Below are positions 1-8,509 of a DNA stretch of 64,000 bases, piece by piece. This stretch comes from Nitrosovibrio sp. Nv4. Lineage in GTDB: Bacteria > Pseudomonadota > Alphaproteobacteria > Acetobacterales > Acetobacteraceae. Both the position numbers and the translations under genes were made by a program. The stretch spans positions 1 to 64,000 of the forward strand of contig CALQHT020000001.1 in assembly GCA_943330455.2 (NCBI GenBank), in the 5' to 3' direction. Position 1 is the stretch's first letter, and each line of letters begins with the position of its first letter. The notes under the pieces are model-generated. The model did no database searches. It was not told where the DNA came from and worked only from the letters and a program-made list of their open reading frames with translations.

Positions 1-45
1 GTCAAGCCCGGCAATGACGAGAGAGGACGCCGATAGGGCAATGGT
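1..45. repeat. Partial copy of a dispersed palindromic repeat
   Basis: The first bases contain TCAAGCCCGGCAATGACGA, which matches the right arm of the palindrome at 2605-2670 with one change, and the following GACGCCGATAGGG resembles the sequence flanking that copy (GACGCGATAGGTC). Only the right half is inside the window; the left half, if present, lies upstream. A related element is at 20215-20292. Confidence 0.55.
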
Positions 46-75
46 ATGAAACACGCCGGAGACGGAGGATGTCCC

Positions 76-1032
76 ATGCCCAATGACATAAGGCCGGCAA
101 GTATCGCCGAAATGCCGGCACAGGTCCCAGCTTCGCCCCTGAGTCAGGCAGAAGCCCGCGGCCGCTTCTTCAACACGGGCAATGCGTTCAACGTCCAGCT
201 GCCGCCAGTGCCCGATCGAAGCTTTACCGATGAACCGATCAAGGCGCTGGACCCGGCCACGCCAACGGGCCTGATCCCGTGCGACATCTCCGCCGATCTG
301 GGCTGCGCGTTTCCCGCGACGACACCGCTCGTGCTGGCCCATTACGCCCGCATCCGCGCGGGAGAGAGCCTGACGACCGATTTCGTGACCAGCGGCACGA
401 TCGGCTACGTCATCCAAGGTTCCGGCACGACAAGCTGCGCGGGTGAAGATGTGAACTGGAATCCCGGCGATCTGTTCATTCTGCCAGGTGGCGAGCCGGT
501 GACCCATCAGGCTGGAGGCTCCGACGCGGTGCTATGGCTTGTGACCAACGAGCCGCAGCTTGCGTTTGAAAATCTGCGCGCCCCGGCGCCCGGCGAAGCG
601 CCGACCGATGTGGTTCATTACCGGGCGGACGAAATAAACCGTCAGATCGAGCTGATCTACGATGTCGGACGTAACGAAGAAATCGCCGGTTCGGCTTTGA
701 TCTTCTCCGCCGAACGCCAGGTGGCGACGCGCAATATCCTGCCTACCTTGACGGTGGCGATGAACTCGCTGCCCGGCGGTGTCGTGCAACGGCCGCATCG
801 GCATAACTCTGTTGCCGTGTCGCTGATCATCCGGGGCGATCGTTGCTTTTCGATGATCGATGGCAGGCGCAAGGAATGGGCGCCATGGGCGACAACGATC
901 ACACCGCCGGTTTCGGTGCATTCGCATCATAATGGCGGCAACGAACAGGCGCTGTTCCTGATCATCCAGGATGGCGGCATCTACTACCACGCGCGGGCCA
1001 TGGGTTTCGAATTCACCGATCACCCGGCGTAA
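76..1032 (+). CDS. Cupin-domain dioxygenase, gentisate 1,2-dioxygenase-like
   Basis: Bicupin protein of 318 residues, similar in layout to gentisate 1,2-dioxygenases and related ring-cleaving cupins, which use a mononuclear Fe(II). The C-terminal cupin keeps a metal-type signature: H241-R-H243 near the start of the fold and a second histidine group (H282, H284, H285) before the last strands. The N-terminal cupin (about residues 80-170) has no clear histidine set. An upstream ATG at 46 is in frame, but GGAGG at 64-68 sits 7 bases before the ATG at 76, so that start is preferred. The TauD-type gene follows 14 bases after the stop, indicating one transcript. The substrate is not evident; an isomerase or other cupin function is possible. 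Confidence 0.8.
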   Translation: MPNDIRPASIAEMPAQVPASPLSQAEARGRFFNTGNAFNVQLPPVPDRSFTDEPIKALDPATPTGLIPCDISADLGCAFPATTPLVLAHYARIRAGESLTTDFVTSGTIGYVIQGSGTTSCAGEDVNWNPGDLFILPGGEPVTHQAGGSDAVLWLVTNEPQLAFENLRAPAPGEAPTDVVHYRADEINRQIELIYDVGRNEEIAGSALIFSAERQVATRNILPTLTVAMNSLPGGVVQRPHRHNSVAVSLIIRGDRCFSMIDGRRKEWAPWATTITPPVSVHSHHNGGNEQALFLIIQDGGIYYHARAMGFEFTDHPA

Positions 1033-1046
1033 CGGAGGGACCTGTC

Positions 1047-1931
1047 ATGGCACAATCCGCCGCAACCCAAATCTCGGTTCGTCCCCTGCATCCCGCCTTG
1101 GGGGCGGAAATTCACGGTATCGACCTGCGTGCGCCGGTGGATGCGGCAACGTGCCGTGCGGTCCACGATGCCTGGATGGCGCATCTGGTGCTGGTGTTCC
1201 CCGACCAGCCGATCACTGATGCCGAACATGTGACGTTCACCCGCAATTTCGGGGAAATCGAGATCTTTCACCAGAAGATCATCCGGTCCAACCGCATGCC
1301 GGAGATCTTTCGGGTATCCAACGTGGACGACGACAACAACCTGATGCCGCCCGAGCATCCGACCGTACAGCAAGTCTCGCTGGCGCAGCTTTGGCACACC
1401 GACAGCAGCTATCGCACCTTGCCCTGCGTCGGATCGTTGCTGCACGGGGTGGAAGTCAGCCGCACGGGGGGCGAGACCCAGTTCACCAACATGTATCTGG
1501 TCTACGATTCACTTCCGGATTCACTCAAGAAACAAGTCCAGGGCCGCCAGGCTCGCCATAATTTCGGGCACCTGCACACTTTGGCGAAGTTGAAGCCATT
1601 GACCGAGGCCGAGAAGGCATCGATGCCGCCGGTCTGGCAGCCAATGGTCCGCAAGCATCCGGTGACGGGGCGGCGGTCGCTCTATATCAGCCCCATCTAC
1701 AATGATGAGGTTGAGGGGATGGGCGGCGCCGAAGCCCGCCAATTGATCGAGGACCTGACCAGCTTCGCGGCCGAAACGCGCTTCGTGTATCGGCACAAGT
1801 GGGAAACCGACGATATCCTGATGTGGGACAATCGTTGCACGATGCACCAGGTCACGCCCCATGACCCGACCGAGCGGCGGGTCATGCATCGTACGACCAT
1901 TGTTGGCACGGAACCGGTGCTGGCAGCCTAA
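1047..1931 (+). CDS. TauD/TfdA-family Fe(II)/2-oxoglutarate dioxygenase
   Basis: 294-residue member of the taurine/2,4-D dioxygenase family, which couples decarboxylation of 2-oxoglutarate to hydroxylation and often cleavage of a substrate. The iron triad is visible: H117-x-D119 in LWHTDSSY and the distal H267 in WDNRCTMH. The arginines in ERRVMHR (about residues 277-282) fit the 2-oxoglutarate carboxylate site. A good ribosome binding site, GGAGGG, precedes the ATG. It is co-transcribed with the upstream cupin dioxygenase, suggesting two oxygenase steps on the same compound. A paralogue with the same motifs lies at 54138-55037. Substrate unknown; taurine is only one possibility for this family. 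Confidence 0.88.
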   Translation: MAQSAATQISVRPLHPALGAEIHGIDLRAPVDAATCRAVHDAWMAHLVLVFPDQPITDAEHVTFTRNFGEIEIFHQKIIRSNRMPEIFRVSNVDDDNNLMPPEHPTVQQVSLAQLWHTDSSYRTLPCVGSLLHGVEVSRTGGETQFTNMYLVYDSLPDSLKKQVQGRQARHNFGHLHTLAKLKPLTEAEKASMPPVWQPMVRKHPVTGRRSLYISPIYNDEVEGMGGAEARQLIEDLTSFAAETRFVYRHKWETDDILMWDNRCTMHQVTPHDPTERRVMHRTTIVGTEPVLAA

Positions 1932-1956
1932 GGCGAGACTGCTCCTGTGAGGCACT

Positions 1957-1990
1957 GGCGGCCAACCCCGTCATGGCGGGGTTGGCCGCC
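1957..1990 (+). terminator. Strong hairpin after the dioxygenase operon
   Basis: A perfect 14-bp stem (GGCGGCCAACCCCG with its complement) closes a 6-base loop 25 bases after the TauD stop codon. No T-run follows, so it is either an atypical terminator or an RNA-stabilising hairpin. Confidence 0.55.
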
Positions 1991-2604
1991 ATCCAGGAGC
2001 GGGTTCCCCGGAACATCGCGGCCGGCGCGAAATCAGTCCGTTGCCCAATCCGTGTGCAATCATGAACGGCAGGGTTAACCCCATGGATCCGGAACGATAC
2101 CCCCCGGTTCCCGCATTGCTTCGTAACGAAAACCCGCCTCACCGGCGCCTGTTCGGAACGGATTACCAAAATTCCATATTTGCGGCAGGAACGTCATACG
2201 CCCAGTAAATTCCGCGTTATCAGATACCTGTAAGCCGAACCGCAACCTGGATGTGAACTCTGGTGGAAAGCGCCAGCAGCCGGTTTTGCCTCAAATTAAC
2301 CATTTGACGTTTTCGTTAGTCATTGCCCAAAATCCAGCCAAAACACCGCCAATCCGAGGGTTTTGATCTCAAAAACCCGCATCTTGCCGTCAAAATCCAC
2401 TTTTTTCTTGCCACCGATCCATCGCCGGACTAGAACAAAAAGCAAACATTCAGCCGATCCCCATATCTTGGAAGCCCCGCGCCAGCCCGATGACCCAAGC
2501 TGCAAAGACCGGAATCGCATACCGACTATCGAAAACGGCGTGATGAAACCGACACCACGTCATACCAACCGGCCGAAAGATTGACCCATGCGCAGCACCG
2601 TTAC

Positions 2605-2670
2605 CGTCATTGCAGGGCTTGACCCGGCAACCCACGTTTCAACCTTGCTGGATCAAGCCCTGCAATGACG
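2605..2670. repeat. Palindromic dispersed repeat, full copy
   Basis: Two perfect 18-base arms (CGTCATTGCAGGGCTTGA at 2605-2622 and its reverse complement at 2653-2670) flank a 30-base centre containing CCGGCAACCCACG. The same CTTGACCCGGCAACCCACG core occurs in the copy at 20215-20292, and the right arm recurs at 1-45. It resembles a REP-like intergenic family. Confidence 0.75.
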
Positions 2671-2956
2671 AACGAGACGCGATAGGTCACTGTGTCCGCC
2701 AGTTGGTATCACCCAGCCATTTTCATCAGGGCCCGGAACCCACATTCCGTCCTGCGCCGGCCTTGCTCAGTGATCCTTGCAACGGCCCAAGCCCGCGGAA
2801 ATGCAGGAACCGTTACCTCGATACAGACCCAGGCCCGGCGACGGGAATGCCGCATACGGCCACAATGGGAATGGCGGGAAAACCCGAGCCCGGCCTGTTG
2901 GCTGTCAGATTTTGCGCCACAGGCCGACCCCAGGGTGTGGTTCCCGCCTGAGATGG

Positions 2957-3412
2957 CTACCCTTCCAATTCGAACCAGAAGTCCAGCATCTCGCCCTTCC
3001 GGACGGCGGCGAACTTGGTCATGACGCGCGTCCCAATGGCTAGCTTCTTCGCGGCCTGATGCGGGTCCGTCAGGTCGATGCCCTTGAAATACCCACCCAG
3101 CGCGGTGTCGGCGCCATCCAACAGCACATAGCCGAACGCATAGGGCGGGTCCGGCAGGTTGTTGAATTGCTCATAGACCATGGTGAACGCCTCGATCCGG
3201 CCGCCGGGCCCGACCTTTACCCAATCGGTCGTCGGCAGCAGCGTCTCGTCCGAGAACGCACGAGGTGGCACCAACACATGATTGGTTTTGGCGCAGCGGC
3301 GGCCGTAGATCGCGGCCTCATCGCGAATGCGGGTGTAGAACCAGCTCGCCGTCTCGCCCAAAGCGTGATCGTAGGTGATGTTCCAGGTTTCCTGGCGTCC
3401 CAGCAATTCCAT
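2957..3412 (-). CDS. DUF35 OB-fold protein, partner of thiolase-like proteins (zinc ribbon degenerate)
   Basis: 151-residue protein of the DUF35/ChsH2 type: a short rubredoxin-like ribbon followed by an OB fold. Family members bind thiolase-like enzymes, and in actinobacterial steroid catabolism the DUF35 domain of ChsH2 forms an aldolase with Ltp2. The ribbon region reads RRCAKTNHVLVPPR (about residues 38-51): the PPR signature is kept but only one of the usual four cysteines remains, so zinc binding is probably lost. It is the last gene of the operon, 30 bases after the second thiolase-like gene. GGAAAGGA lies before the ATG. Likely a structural or gating subunit of the thiolase-like pair. 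Confidence 0.82.
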   Translation of the reverse strand: MELLGRQETWNITYDHALGETASWFYTRIRDEAAIYGRRCAKTNHVLVPPRAFSDETLLPTTDWVKVGPGGRIEAFTMVYEQFNNLPDPPYAFGYVLLDGADTALGGYFKGIDLTDPHQAAKKLAIGTRVMTKFAAVRKGEMLDFWFELEG

Positions 3413-3442
3413 CGTATGTATCCTTTCCCGAGACCTGTCCGG

Positions 3443-4624
3443 TTACGCCTCGATAACCATCGTGCCGAAAATCTGATGATCGCCGCCATTGCCGCTGGCA
3501 ATCCCAAGCCGTACCCCCTTCGCCTGATGATCCCCTGCTCGGCCCCACACCTGCAGGGCAACCTCGGCCACCCGCGCCATGGCTGTCACGGCGATGGCGT
3601 TGGTGCACAGCGTGCCGCCCGATGGGTTCACCGGGATGCGGCCGCCCAATTCGAACTCTCCGTCGCGCAACCGCGGGATCGAATCGCCGGGGCGGGCAAC
3701 CAGCCGCGCCGCGTCGATCGAGTGGTATTCCGTGTTGCTGAACGGCGCATACAACTCAGCGACATGCACCTGCTTGGCGGGATCGGTGATGCCCGCCATG
3801 CGATAGGACTTCTCGAACGACCGGCCCAAAGCATAGGCGTCGGCGTGTTCGGCTGTGGGATTGGTCCCCATGCGGTCGCCCATCCAATAGGTCTCTGCCG
3901 CATGGCCGACGCCGGTAATCCAGACCGCGTCAAGGTTATTGTCGCGGATGTACCGTTCGGACGCGAGCACCAGCGCAGCCCCACCCGACGATTGCGGGCA
4001 GCAATCCAGCAGCTTGATCGGCCAGGAGATGTACCGCGAGGTCATCACATCGTCGATGGTAACGACCTTGCGCAAATGAGCGTTGGGATTCAGCGACGCG
4101 TGGCGGCGATTCTTCACCGTTACGAGGGCCATGTCCTCCTCGGTCATGCCGTAGCGCTGCATGTAGCGCACCCCCGACATCGCCAGCATGTTGATAGTGC
4201 CCAAAGGCAGCGGGCGCTCGTAGCTCGGGTCCCAGATCTTGTTCAGGACGGTTTGCGAGTCGCCGCACTCACCGACCTTGTCCGCGCCGGCCGTCAGGAC
4301 GACGTCGAACATGCCGGACGCGACATGGTAATAGGCCGCGGCAACCGACGATATGCCGGTCGCGCCACCGGTGTTGATCCGCAGGAACGGCTTGCTGCGT
4401 CCACCAACGGCATCGACACCCAGTCGTTCGGCGTTACCGATCCCGACCATCGCGTCGGGCGAGAGCGAATATACGATCGCCTGGATCGCATCGAGCTCCA
4501 TTTTGGCGTCGTGCATCGCCAGCACGACGGCTTCCCGCACCAGGTCGGGATAGCTGGCGTCGTCCCGGCGAGACCGGAAGGCCGATTGCCCGATTCCGAT
4601 GATTCCAACACGATCGCCGCTCAT
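3443..4624 (-). CDS. Thiolase-like protein (SCP-x/Ltp2 type), catalytic Cys missing
   Basis: 393 residues when started at the ATG that overlaps the previous gene's stop (ATGA, 4621-4624), with GGGAGG just upstream; the longer in-frame extension is non-homologous. The start MSGDRVGIIGIGQSAF and the sections NTGGATGISS, HAAETYWMG and NPSGGTLC place it in the thiolase superfamily, SCP-x branch. At the place of the nucleophilic cysteine (NNNCSTG in SCP-x thiolases) it has NTGGATG, so thiolysis by the usual mechanism is unlikely. Ltp2-type retro-aldolases share this loss. Together with the neighbouring thiolase-like and DUF35 genes it probably forms a heteromeric complex acting on a CoA thioester. 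Confidence 0.82.
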   Translation of the reverse strand: MSGDRVGIIGIGQSAFRSRRDDASYPDLVREAVVLAMHDAKMELDAIQAIVYSLSPDAMVGIGNAERLGVDAVGGRSKPFLRINTGGATGISSVAAAYYHVASGMFDVVLTAGADKVGECGDSQTVLNKIWDPSYERPLPLGTINMLAMSGVRYMQRYGMTEEDMALVTVKNRRHASLNPNAHLRKVVTIDDVMTSRYISWPIKLLDCCPQSSGGAALVLASERYIRDNNLDAVWITGVGHAAETYWMGDRMGTNPTAEHADAYALGRSFEKSYRMAGITDPAKQVHVAELYAPFSNTEYHSIDAARLVARPGDSIPRLRDGEFELGGRIPVNPSGGTLCTNAIAVTAMARVAEVALQVWGRAGDHQAKGVRLGIASGNGGDHQIFGTMVIEA

Positions 4625-5760
4625 GAGCGTGCCTCCCGTCCCAGAACGATTGCGGCTTGATACTGCATCGCAAAGCCGCTGCCAGCGTGAGCCAGACCCC
4701 GTCGGGCGTTTGCATGTTGATGTGCGCCAGCCTTGCCACGCACTTGATTGACGATTTCGGCAATGCGGATCATGCCGGTGCAGAACACCGGATTCCAGGT
4801 CAACACCCCGCCGGACAGGTTCACCGGCAGGCGCCCGTCGCGAGCGAAACTGCCGTCTCCGGTCCGTGCCGCCCAGTCGTGGCGCGCGCACAACGACAAC
4901 CCATCATAGGCCAGCAGCTCGGAATAGGGGGTCGCATCGGTGATCTCCGCCAGATCGAAAGCGGTCGCCGGGTCGGTGATGCCAGCCAGGTCGTACGCCT
5001 GTTTGGCCGCCGCGGCCAAGGCGGGAGCCTGGGCCAGATCGCGATCTCCCAGGAAGCCGGTCTCTGTCGCCCAGCCCATTCCTTGTATCCACGCCACGTC
5101 ACGGGCCCCGCGTTCGGCGATGAAATCGGGTGCCGCCAGGACCATCGCCACGCATCCGGTGACGGGCGTGCTGGTCATCTCCGGCATCACCGGCCAGCGC
5201 AACGGACCGGCGCCGGTCGACAGGATCGGTGTCGGAAACGCGATGCGTCCATGGGCCCGGTTCTTGGCCACGATGGCTTCGGCGGCCTGCCGAGCGGTGG
5301 GAACCGCATGTTCCAGGGCCGCGGCTTGCAGCGCATGGGAAGACAGCTCGTCCAACGGCAACGCGCGATGGAAATACGGATCGGCCCCCAGTCGCTGGGC
5401 TTCGGACAGGGAGGAGACCTCGGTTGGGCTCCAGGACACCACCAGTTGCGTGCGAAACTGGCCGGAGGCGACCCTGAGCGCACCGAGAACGAAGGCGTGT
5501 TCGGACGCGGACGGTGTCGACATGATGTCGCGATCGACGCCGCCAACCGAACCCGACGCCATCATCACCGAAATTGCTCGCCCGTCGAACTGGTCGTTGG
5601 ATGCCACGACAATGCCGTCGATATCCTCGATGGTCAGGCCGGCATCCGCCAGGGCAAGTTGGCTGGTTTCGTAGATGATCTCTTCCAGAGATTTCTGTCC
5701 GGTGACGATCGCTGGTCGGATCGAGCACCCGATCACACCAGGCTGGACTCGGAAACCCAT
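4621..5760 (-). CDS. Thiolase-like protein, divergent, catalytic Cys missing
   Basis: 379 residues of thiolase superfamily fold: early SLEEIIYETSQLALADAGL helix, GIVVASNDQFDGR, VTGCVAMVLA, and a C-terminal LPVNLSGGVLTWNP block equivalent to the glycine-rich thiolase segment. The nucleophile region reads MSTPSASEHAF, with proline where cysteine is expected. It overlaps the next thiolase-like gene by ATGA, a sign of translational coupling and 1:1 production, as seen for heteromeric thiolase/DUF35 systems. GGAG sits 9 bases before the start. It may serve as the non-catalytic or substrate-binding half of the complex. Function inferred; no residue set identifies the substrate. Confidence 0.78.
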   Translation of the reverse strand: MGFRVQPGVIGCSIRPAIVTGQKSLEEIIYETSQLALADAGLTIEDIDGIVVASNDQFDGRAISVMMASGSVGGVDRDIMSTPSASEHAFVLGALRVASGQFRTQLVVSWSPTEVSSLSEAQRLGADPYFHRALPLDELSSHALQAAALEHAVPTARQAAEAIVAKNRAHGRIAFPTPILSTGAGPLRWPVMPEMTSTPVTGCVAMVLAAPDFIAERGARDVAWIQGMGWATETGFLGDRDLAQAPALAAAAKQAYDLAGITDPATAFDLAEITDATPYSELLAYDGLSLCARHDWAARTGDGSFARDGRLPVNLSGGVLTWNPVFCTGMIRIAEIVNQVRGKAGAHQHANARRGLAHAGSGFAMQYQAAIVLGREARS

Positions 5761-5792
5761 CGCGTTACTCCAGGCTTGGTTGATGATTGTTG

Positions 5793-6668
5793 TTACAGCA
5801 CGGCCATGGGACTGATCGGGCTGCCAGTGCCGCCGACCACTGGCAGTGGGCTGGCGGCGAACATGAACTGCCCGCGGCCGGTTGCCGCAAGGTCTTGCAG
5901 CACGAGACCTTCCAGCAGTGGAATACCGTAGTCGCGAATGAGCCGTTGATGGACAGGAAACACCGTGCCCTGCGGAAACGGAATGACCTCGATCGCAAAA
6001 TTGTCAGCGCCGAGCAGGGCTATGTTGCGTTCGGCGAGCCAAAGTCCGGCTTCGAGGTCCAAGCCAGGTTCCGCGTCGAACGACACCGGGGCGGTCAATG
6101 CCTGTTGTTCGGCCCATCCGGTGCGGATCAAAACGATGTCGCCTTTGCCGGGCTCCACGCCTGCCAGATCGACGGCGCGCATCAGATCGTCGCGCCCGAT
6201 TGTTTCACCGTTGGCCAATGGCCCACCTCGGACCGCGACGACATCCAGCAGCACGCCGCGTCCCACGATCGGGCCCATCTTGTCGATCCCGCAATGGGTG
6301 GCGCCCGTGGTGCTGCGCGTGCCGGTGCCCGGAAATCCATTGTAGAGCGCATCGTCGTACCACGCATGGCACAGCGCATCGATATGGGTGCCGATATGCA
6401 ACGGCAGGATCACGGTGTCCTCGGCAAACTGGAAGCCGCCCGGCCTGCGAGCCCCCGCCGCGTAATCGCCGCCATCGCGGCCCATGAAATGCTGCACGCC
6501 GGCTCGGTGCTGCGGCACTGGGGTCCGCGGCGACAGATTCTGTGCCAGCGACAGCACCTGGCCGGATTGCACAAGGGTGGCCGCATCGCGAATCTGCTGG
6601 GCATCAATATTGTTGAGCGCCCCACGTTCATCCGTCGCGCCCCAGCGGTTCCAGGCTTCCTTGGTCAT
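5793..6668 (-). CDS. Cyclase-family metal-dependent hydrolase (kynurenine formamidase-like)
   Basis: 291 residues from the ATG that overlaps the stop of the CoA ligase gene (6665-6668). The family signature H91-I-G-T-H95-I-D97 is present and binds the divalent metal in formamidases and polyketide cyclase-like hydrolases of this superfamily. Members open or close amide and lactone rings, so a ring-opening step in a degradation pathway is plausible. A longer in-frame start at 6806 would add residues not typical of the family. The gene lies between the acyl-CoA ligase and the thiolase pair in one operon. The name 'cyclase' is historical; hydrolysis is the likely activity. Confidence 0.82.
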   Translation of the reverse strand: MTKEAWNRWGATDERGALNNIDAQQIRDAATLVQSGQVLSLAQNLSPRTPVPQHRAGVQHFMGRDGGDYAAGARRPGGFQFAEDTVILPLHIGTHIDALCHAWYDDALYNGFPGTGTRSTTGATHCGIDKMGPIVGRGVLLDVVAVRGGPLANGETIGRDDLMRAVDLAGVEPGKGDIVLIRTGWAEQQALTAPVSFDAEPGLDLEAGLWLAERNIALLGADNFAIEVIPFPQGTVFPVHQRLIRDYGIPLLEGLVLQDLAATGRGQFMFAASPLPVVGGTGSPISPMAVL

Positions 6669-8242
6669 GACGCGCGGCCCTGCGACAGGGAGGCGGCGAT
6701 CTGCTTCAATTCCCGGCGCATCAATTTGCCGGTGACTGTAACCGGCAGGGATTCCCGGATTTCCACGAAGTCCGGCACTTTGTAGCGGGATGCCAAGGTC
6801 CGGCAATGCGCGATGATGTCATCCCGATTGGGGTGCATGCCTGGTTTCGCCACGATAAAGGCAGCCAGCAATTCACCCTGCTGGCGATCCGGTACGCCGA
6901 CCACGCCGGCCAGTGCCACCGCGTCATGGCGCATCAGCACATCTTCGACCTCGGCGGGGGAGATGTTGATGCCGCCCTTCTTGATCATTTCGGTGACGCG
7001 GCCGCTGAAGGATATGGTTCCGTCGTCGCGGAACCGGCCCATGTCGCCCGTCCGGAAGAAACCATCGTCGGTCAAAGCGGCAGCCGTCTGGTCGGCGCTG
7101 CTGCCGATATAGGCGCGCATGACGTAGCCACGGACCTCGATCAGGCCTTCCTCACCGGCGGGCAGGGTCGCGCCGGTGGTGGCATCGACGATGCGGATTT
7201 CGACACCTGGCAGAGGCGGTCCCTGGCATTCGGCGCGGCGTTCCAGCGGCCAATCATGCGGTGTGACGCAGCAATTCCCATAACTCTCGGTCTGGCCGTA
7301 GACGTTGCAGATCTCCGTCGCGCCCAGCACATTGGCCGCGGTCAGGATGTCCTGAGGCGCACCGATCGTCAGGCCCGTCCGCAAGGTCCGTGTCCGTTCG
7401 GGCTTGAACGTCGGATGCGACACGATGGCGCTGGTGATGGCGGGCAAGGTATAGAGCGCGGTGCAACCGTGCCGTTCGATCAGGGAGATAGCCTCCCCAG
7501 CCTCGAACCGTCCTTGCAACACCAACGTGGCACCGTGAGTCAGCGCCGCGGACATCGCGTTGGCGCTGCCATAGGACCAGAACAGTGGGGGGGCGAGCAG
7601 GACACGGTCGTTCGGGCCATATCCCTGGCGTTCCCCGATGTTGAAGCCGTTCTCAATGATGCCGTAATGGCTCAGCGGCACGGATTTCGGTCGGCTGCTG
7701 GATCCCGATGTGTAGATCACGATTGCATCGTCCGTCGCGCTCGCTCCTTCCCCGGGGGCCAGGCGAACGAGCGGTGCCGGCGCAGCATCGGCAAACAGAC
7801 TGGTTGCACTGTCATGACGCACCAGTTCCACGTCTCGAAGTCCTGGGTAGCGCCCCTCTGCGATGAGGGATTTCAGATCGGCCGCAAAGTCATGATCCAT
7901 GAACCGATCGAGTGAGATCAGCATCCGGATGCCGGAATCGCCAAGTAGCCACTCCAACTCGTCTCGGGTTGACCAGGTGCTGAACGCGACGACCACGGCG
8001 CCGGCCATGGAGGCGCCAAAGAAAGCCTCCAGCCATTCCGGGCGGTTGTTGACCAGCAGCCCGACCCGATCGCCGCGGCGGATTCCCCGGGCGCGCATGA
8101 CCGACGCCACATGGCCGGCACGCTGAGCCAGGTCGGCATAGGAAAGCGTGCGTTGATCCGAGATCACCGCAGGATGGCTCCCATACCGCTCGGCCTGTTC
8201 GACGATCAACTCGCCCAGGGTTCGGCTGAACGGAGGCTTCAT
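6665..8242 (-). CDS. AMP-dependent acyl-CoA synthetase/ligase
   Basis: 525 residues, the usual length for the ANL superfamily. The ATP-binding P-loop-like motif YTSGSSSRPKSV is at about 177-188, followed by the adenylate motif NVYGQTES, the hinge FRTGDMGRF..DG and the C-terminal PVTVTGKLMRRELK with the catalytic lysine. It activates a carboxylic acid to its CoA thioester through an acyl-adenylate. It is the first gene of a five-gene minus-strand operon (ligase, cyclase, two thiolase-like, DUF35) and divergent from a TetR gene, so it likely starts the pathway and is controlled by that regulator. Substrate not evident; medium-chain, aromatic or cyclic acids are all possible. Confidence 0.9.
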   Translation of the reverse strand: MKPPFSRTLGELIVEQAERYGSHPAVISDQRTLSYADLAQRAGHVASVMRARGIRRGDRVGLLVNNRPEWLEAFFGASMAGAVVVAFSTWSTRDELEWLLGDSGIRMLISLDRFMDHDFAADLKSLIAEGRYPGLRDVELVRHDSATSLFADAAPAPLVRLAPGEGASATDDAIVIYTSGSSSRPKSVPLSHYGIIENGFNIGERQGYGPNDRVLLAPPLFWSYGSANAMSAALTHGATLVLQGRFEAGEAISLIERHGCTALYTLPAITSAIVSHPTFKPERTRTLRTGLTIGAPQDILTAANVLGATEICNVYGQTESYGNCCVTPHDWPLERRAECQGPPLPGVEIRIVDATTGATLPAGEEGLIEVRGYVMRAYIGSSADQTAAALTDDGFFRTGDMGRFRDDGTISFSGRVTEMIKKGGINISPAEVEDVLMRHDAVALAGVVGVPDRQQGELLAAFIVAKPGMHPNRDDIIAHCRTLASRYKVPDFVEIRESLPVTVTGKLMRRELKQIAASLSQGRAS

Positions 8243-8509
8243 GCTCTGGCTACCAGCGATGCGGTCCTGTGCGGCATATCGGGTCCCTGATGGCTCATGA
8301 CGCCTGGCGGTCCATGGTGGTGGGCGCGCGTGGAGGAGCCGAGCGCCATATCCGAATTTTATTCACATTTATGGCGGGTGCGCGTAGCCTGTCAAGCGCG
8401 CGTTTCCGCGCTGGTGTCGGCCACGCCGGTTGGCACTGTATGCAGCGCCCGTTTGTGTCCGCCTCGTTGCGGTCGCATCCGGGTGACACGGAAGGAACCA
8501 GGGCGCGCC
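8243..8509. promoter_or_regulatory. Divergent control region between CoA-ligase operon and TetR
   Basis: 267 bases separate the divergent starts. An AT-rich island at about 8350-8372 stands out in otherwise GC-rich DNA and contains the short inverted repeat GAAT-TTT-ATTC (8354-8364), a candidate operator overlapping promoter elements for one or both directions. Inferred from position and composition only. Confidence 0.4.

Larger units (their letters stand above)
1932..2956. other. Gene-free stretch of about 1 kb with repeats
   Basis: No ORF here looks protein-like; the open frames are short, mutually overlapping and lack family signals. It holds a strong hairpin (1957-1990), an AT-richer section around 2285-2450 with a degenerate SOS-box-like site (2433-2447), and a palindromic repeat (2605-2670). 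It separates the converging oxygenase operon and the CoA operon, so both probably terminate in it. It may be remnant DNA. Confidence 0.6.

Noticed and set aside
3059-4660. A 533-codon plus-strand frame opposite the thiolase-like gene
   Set aside because: Shadow of the minus-strand gene; composition and lack of motifs indicate non-coding.
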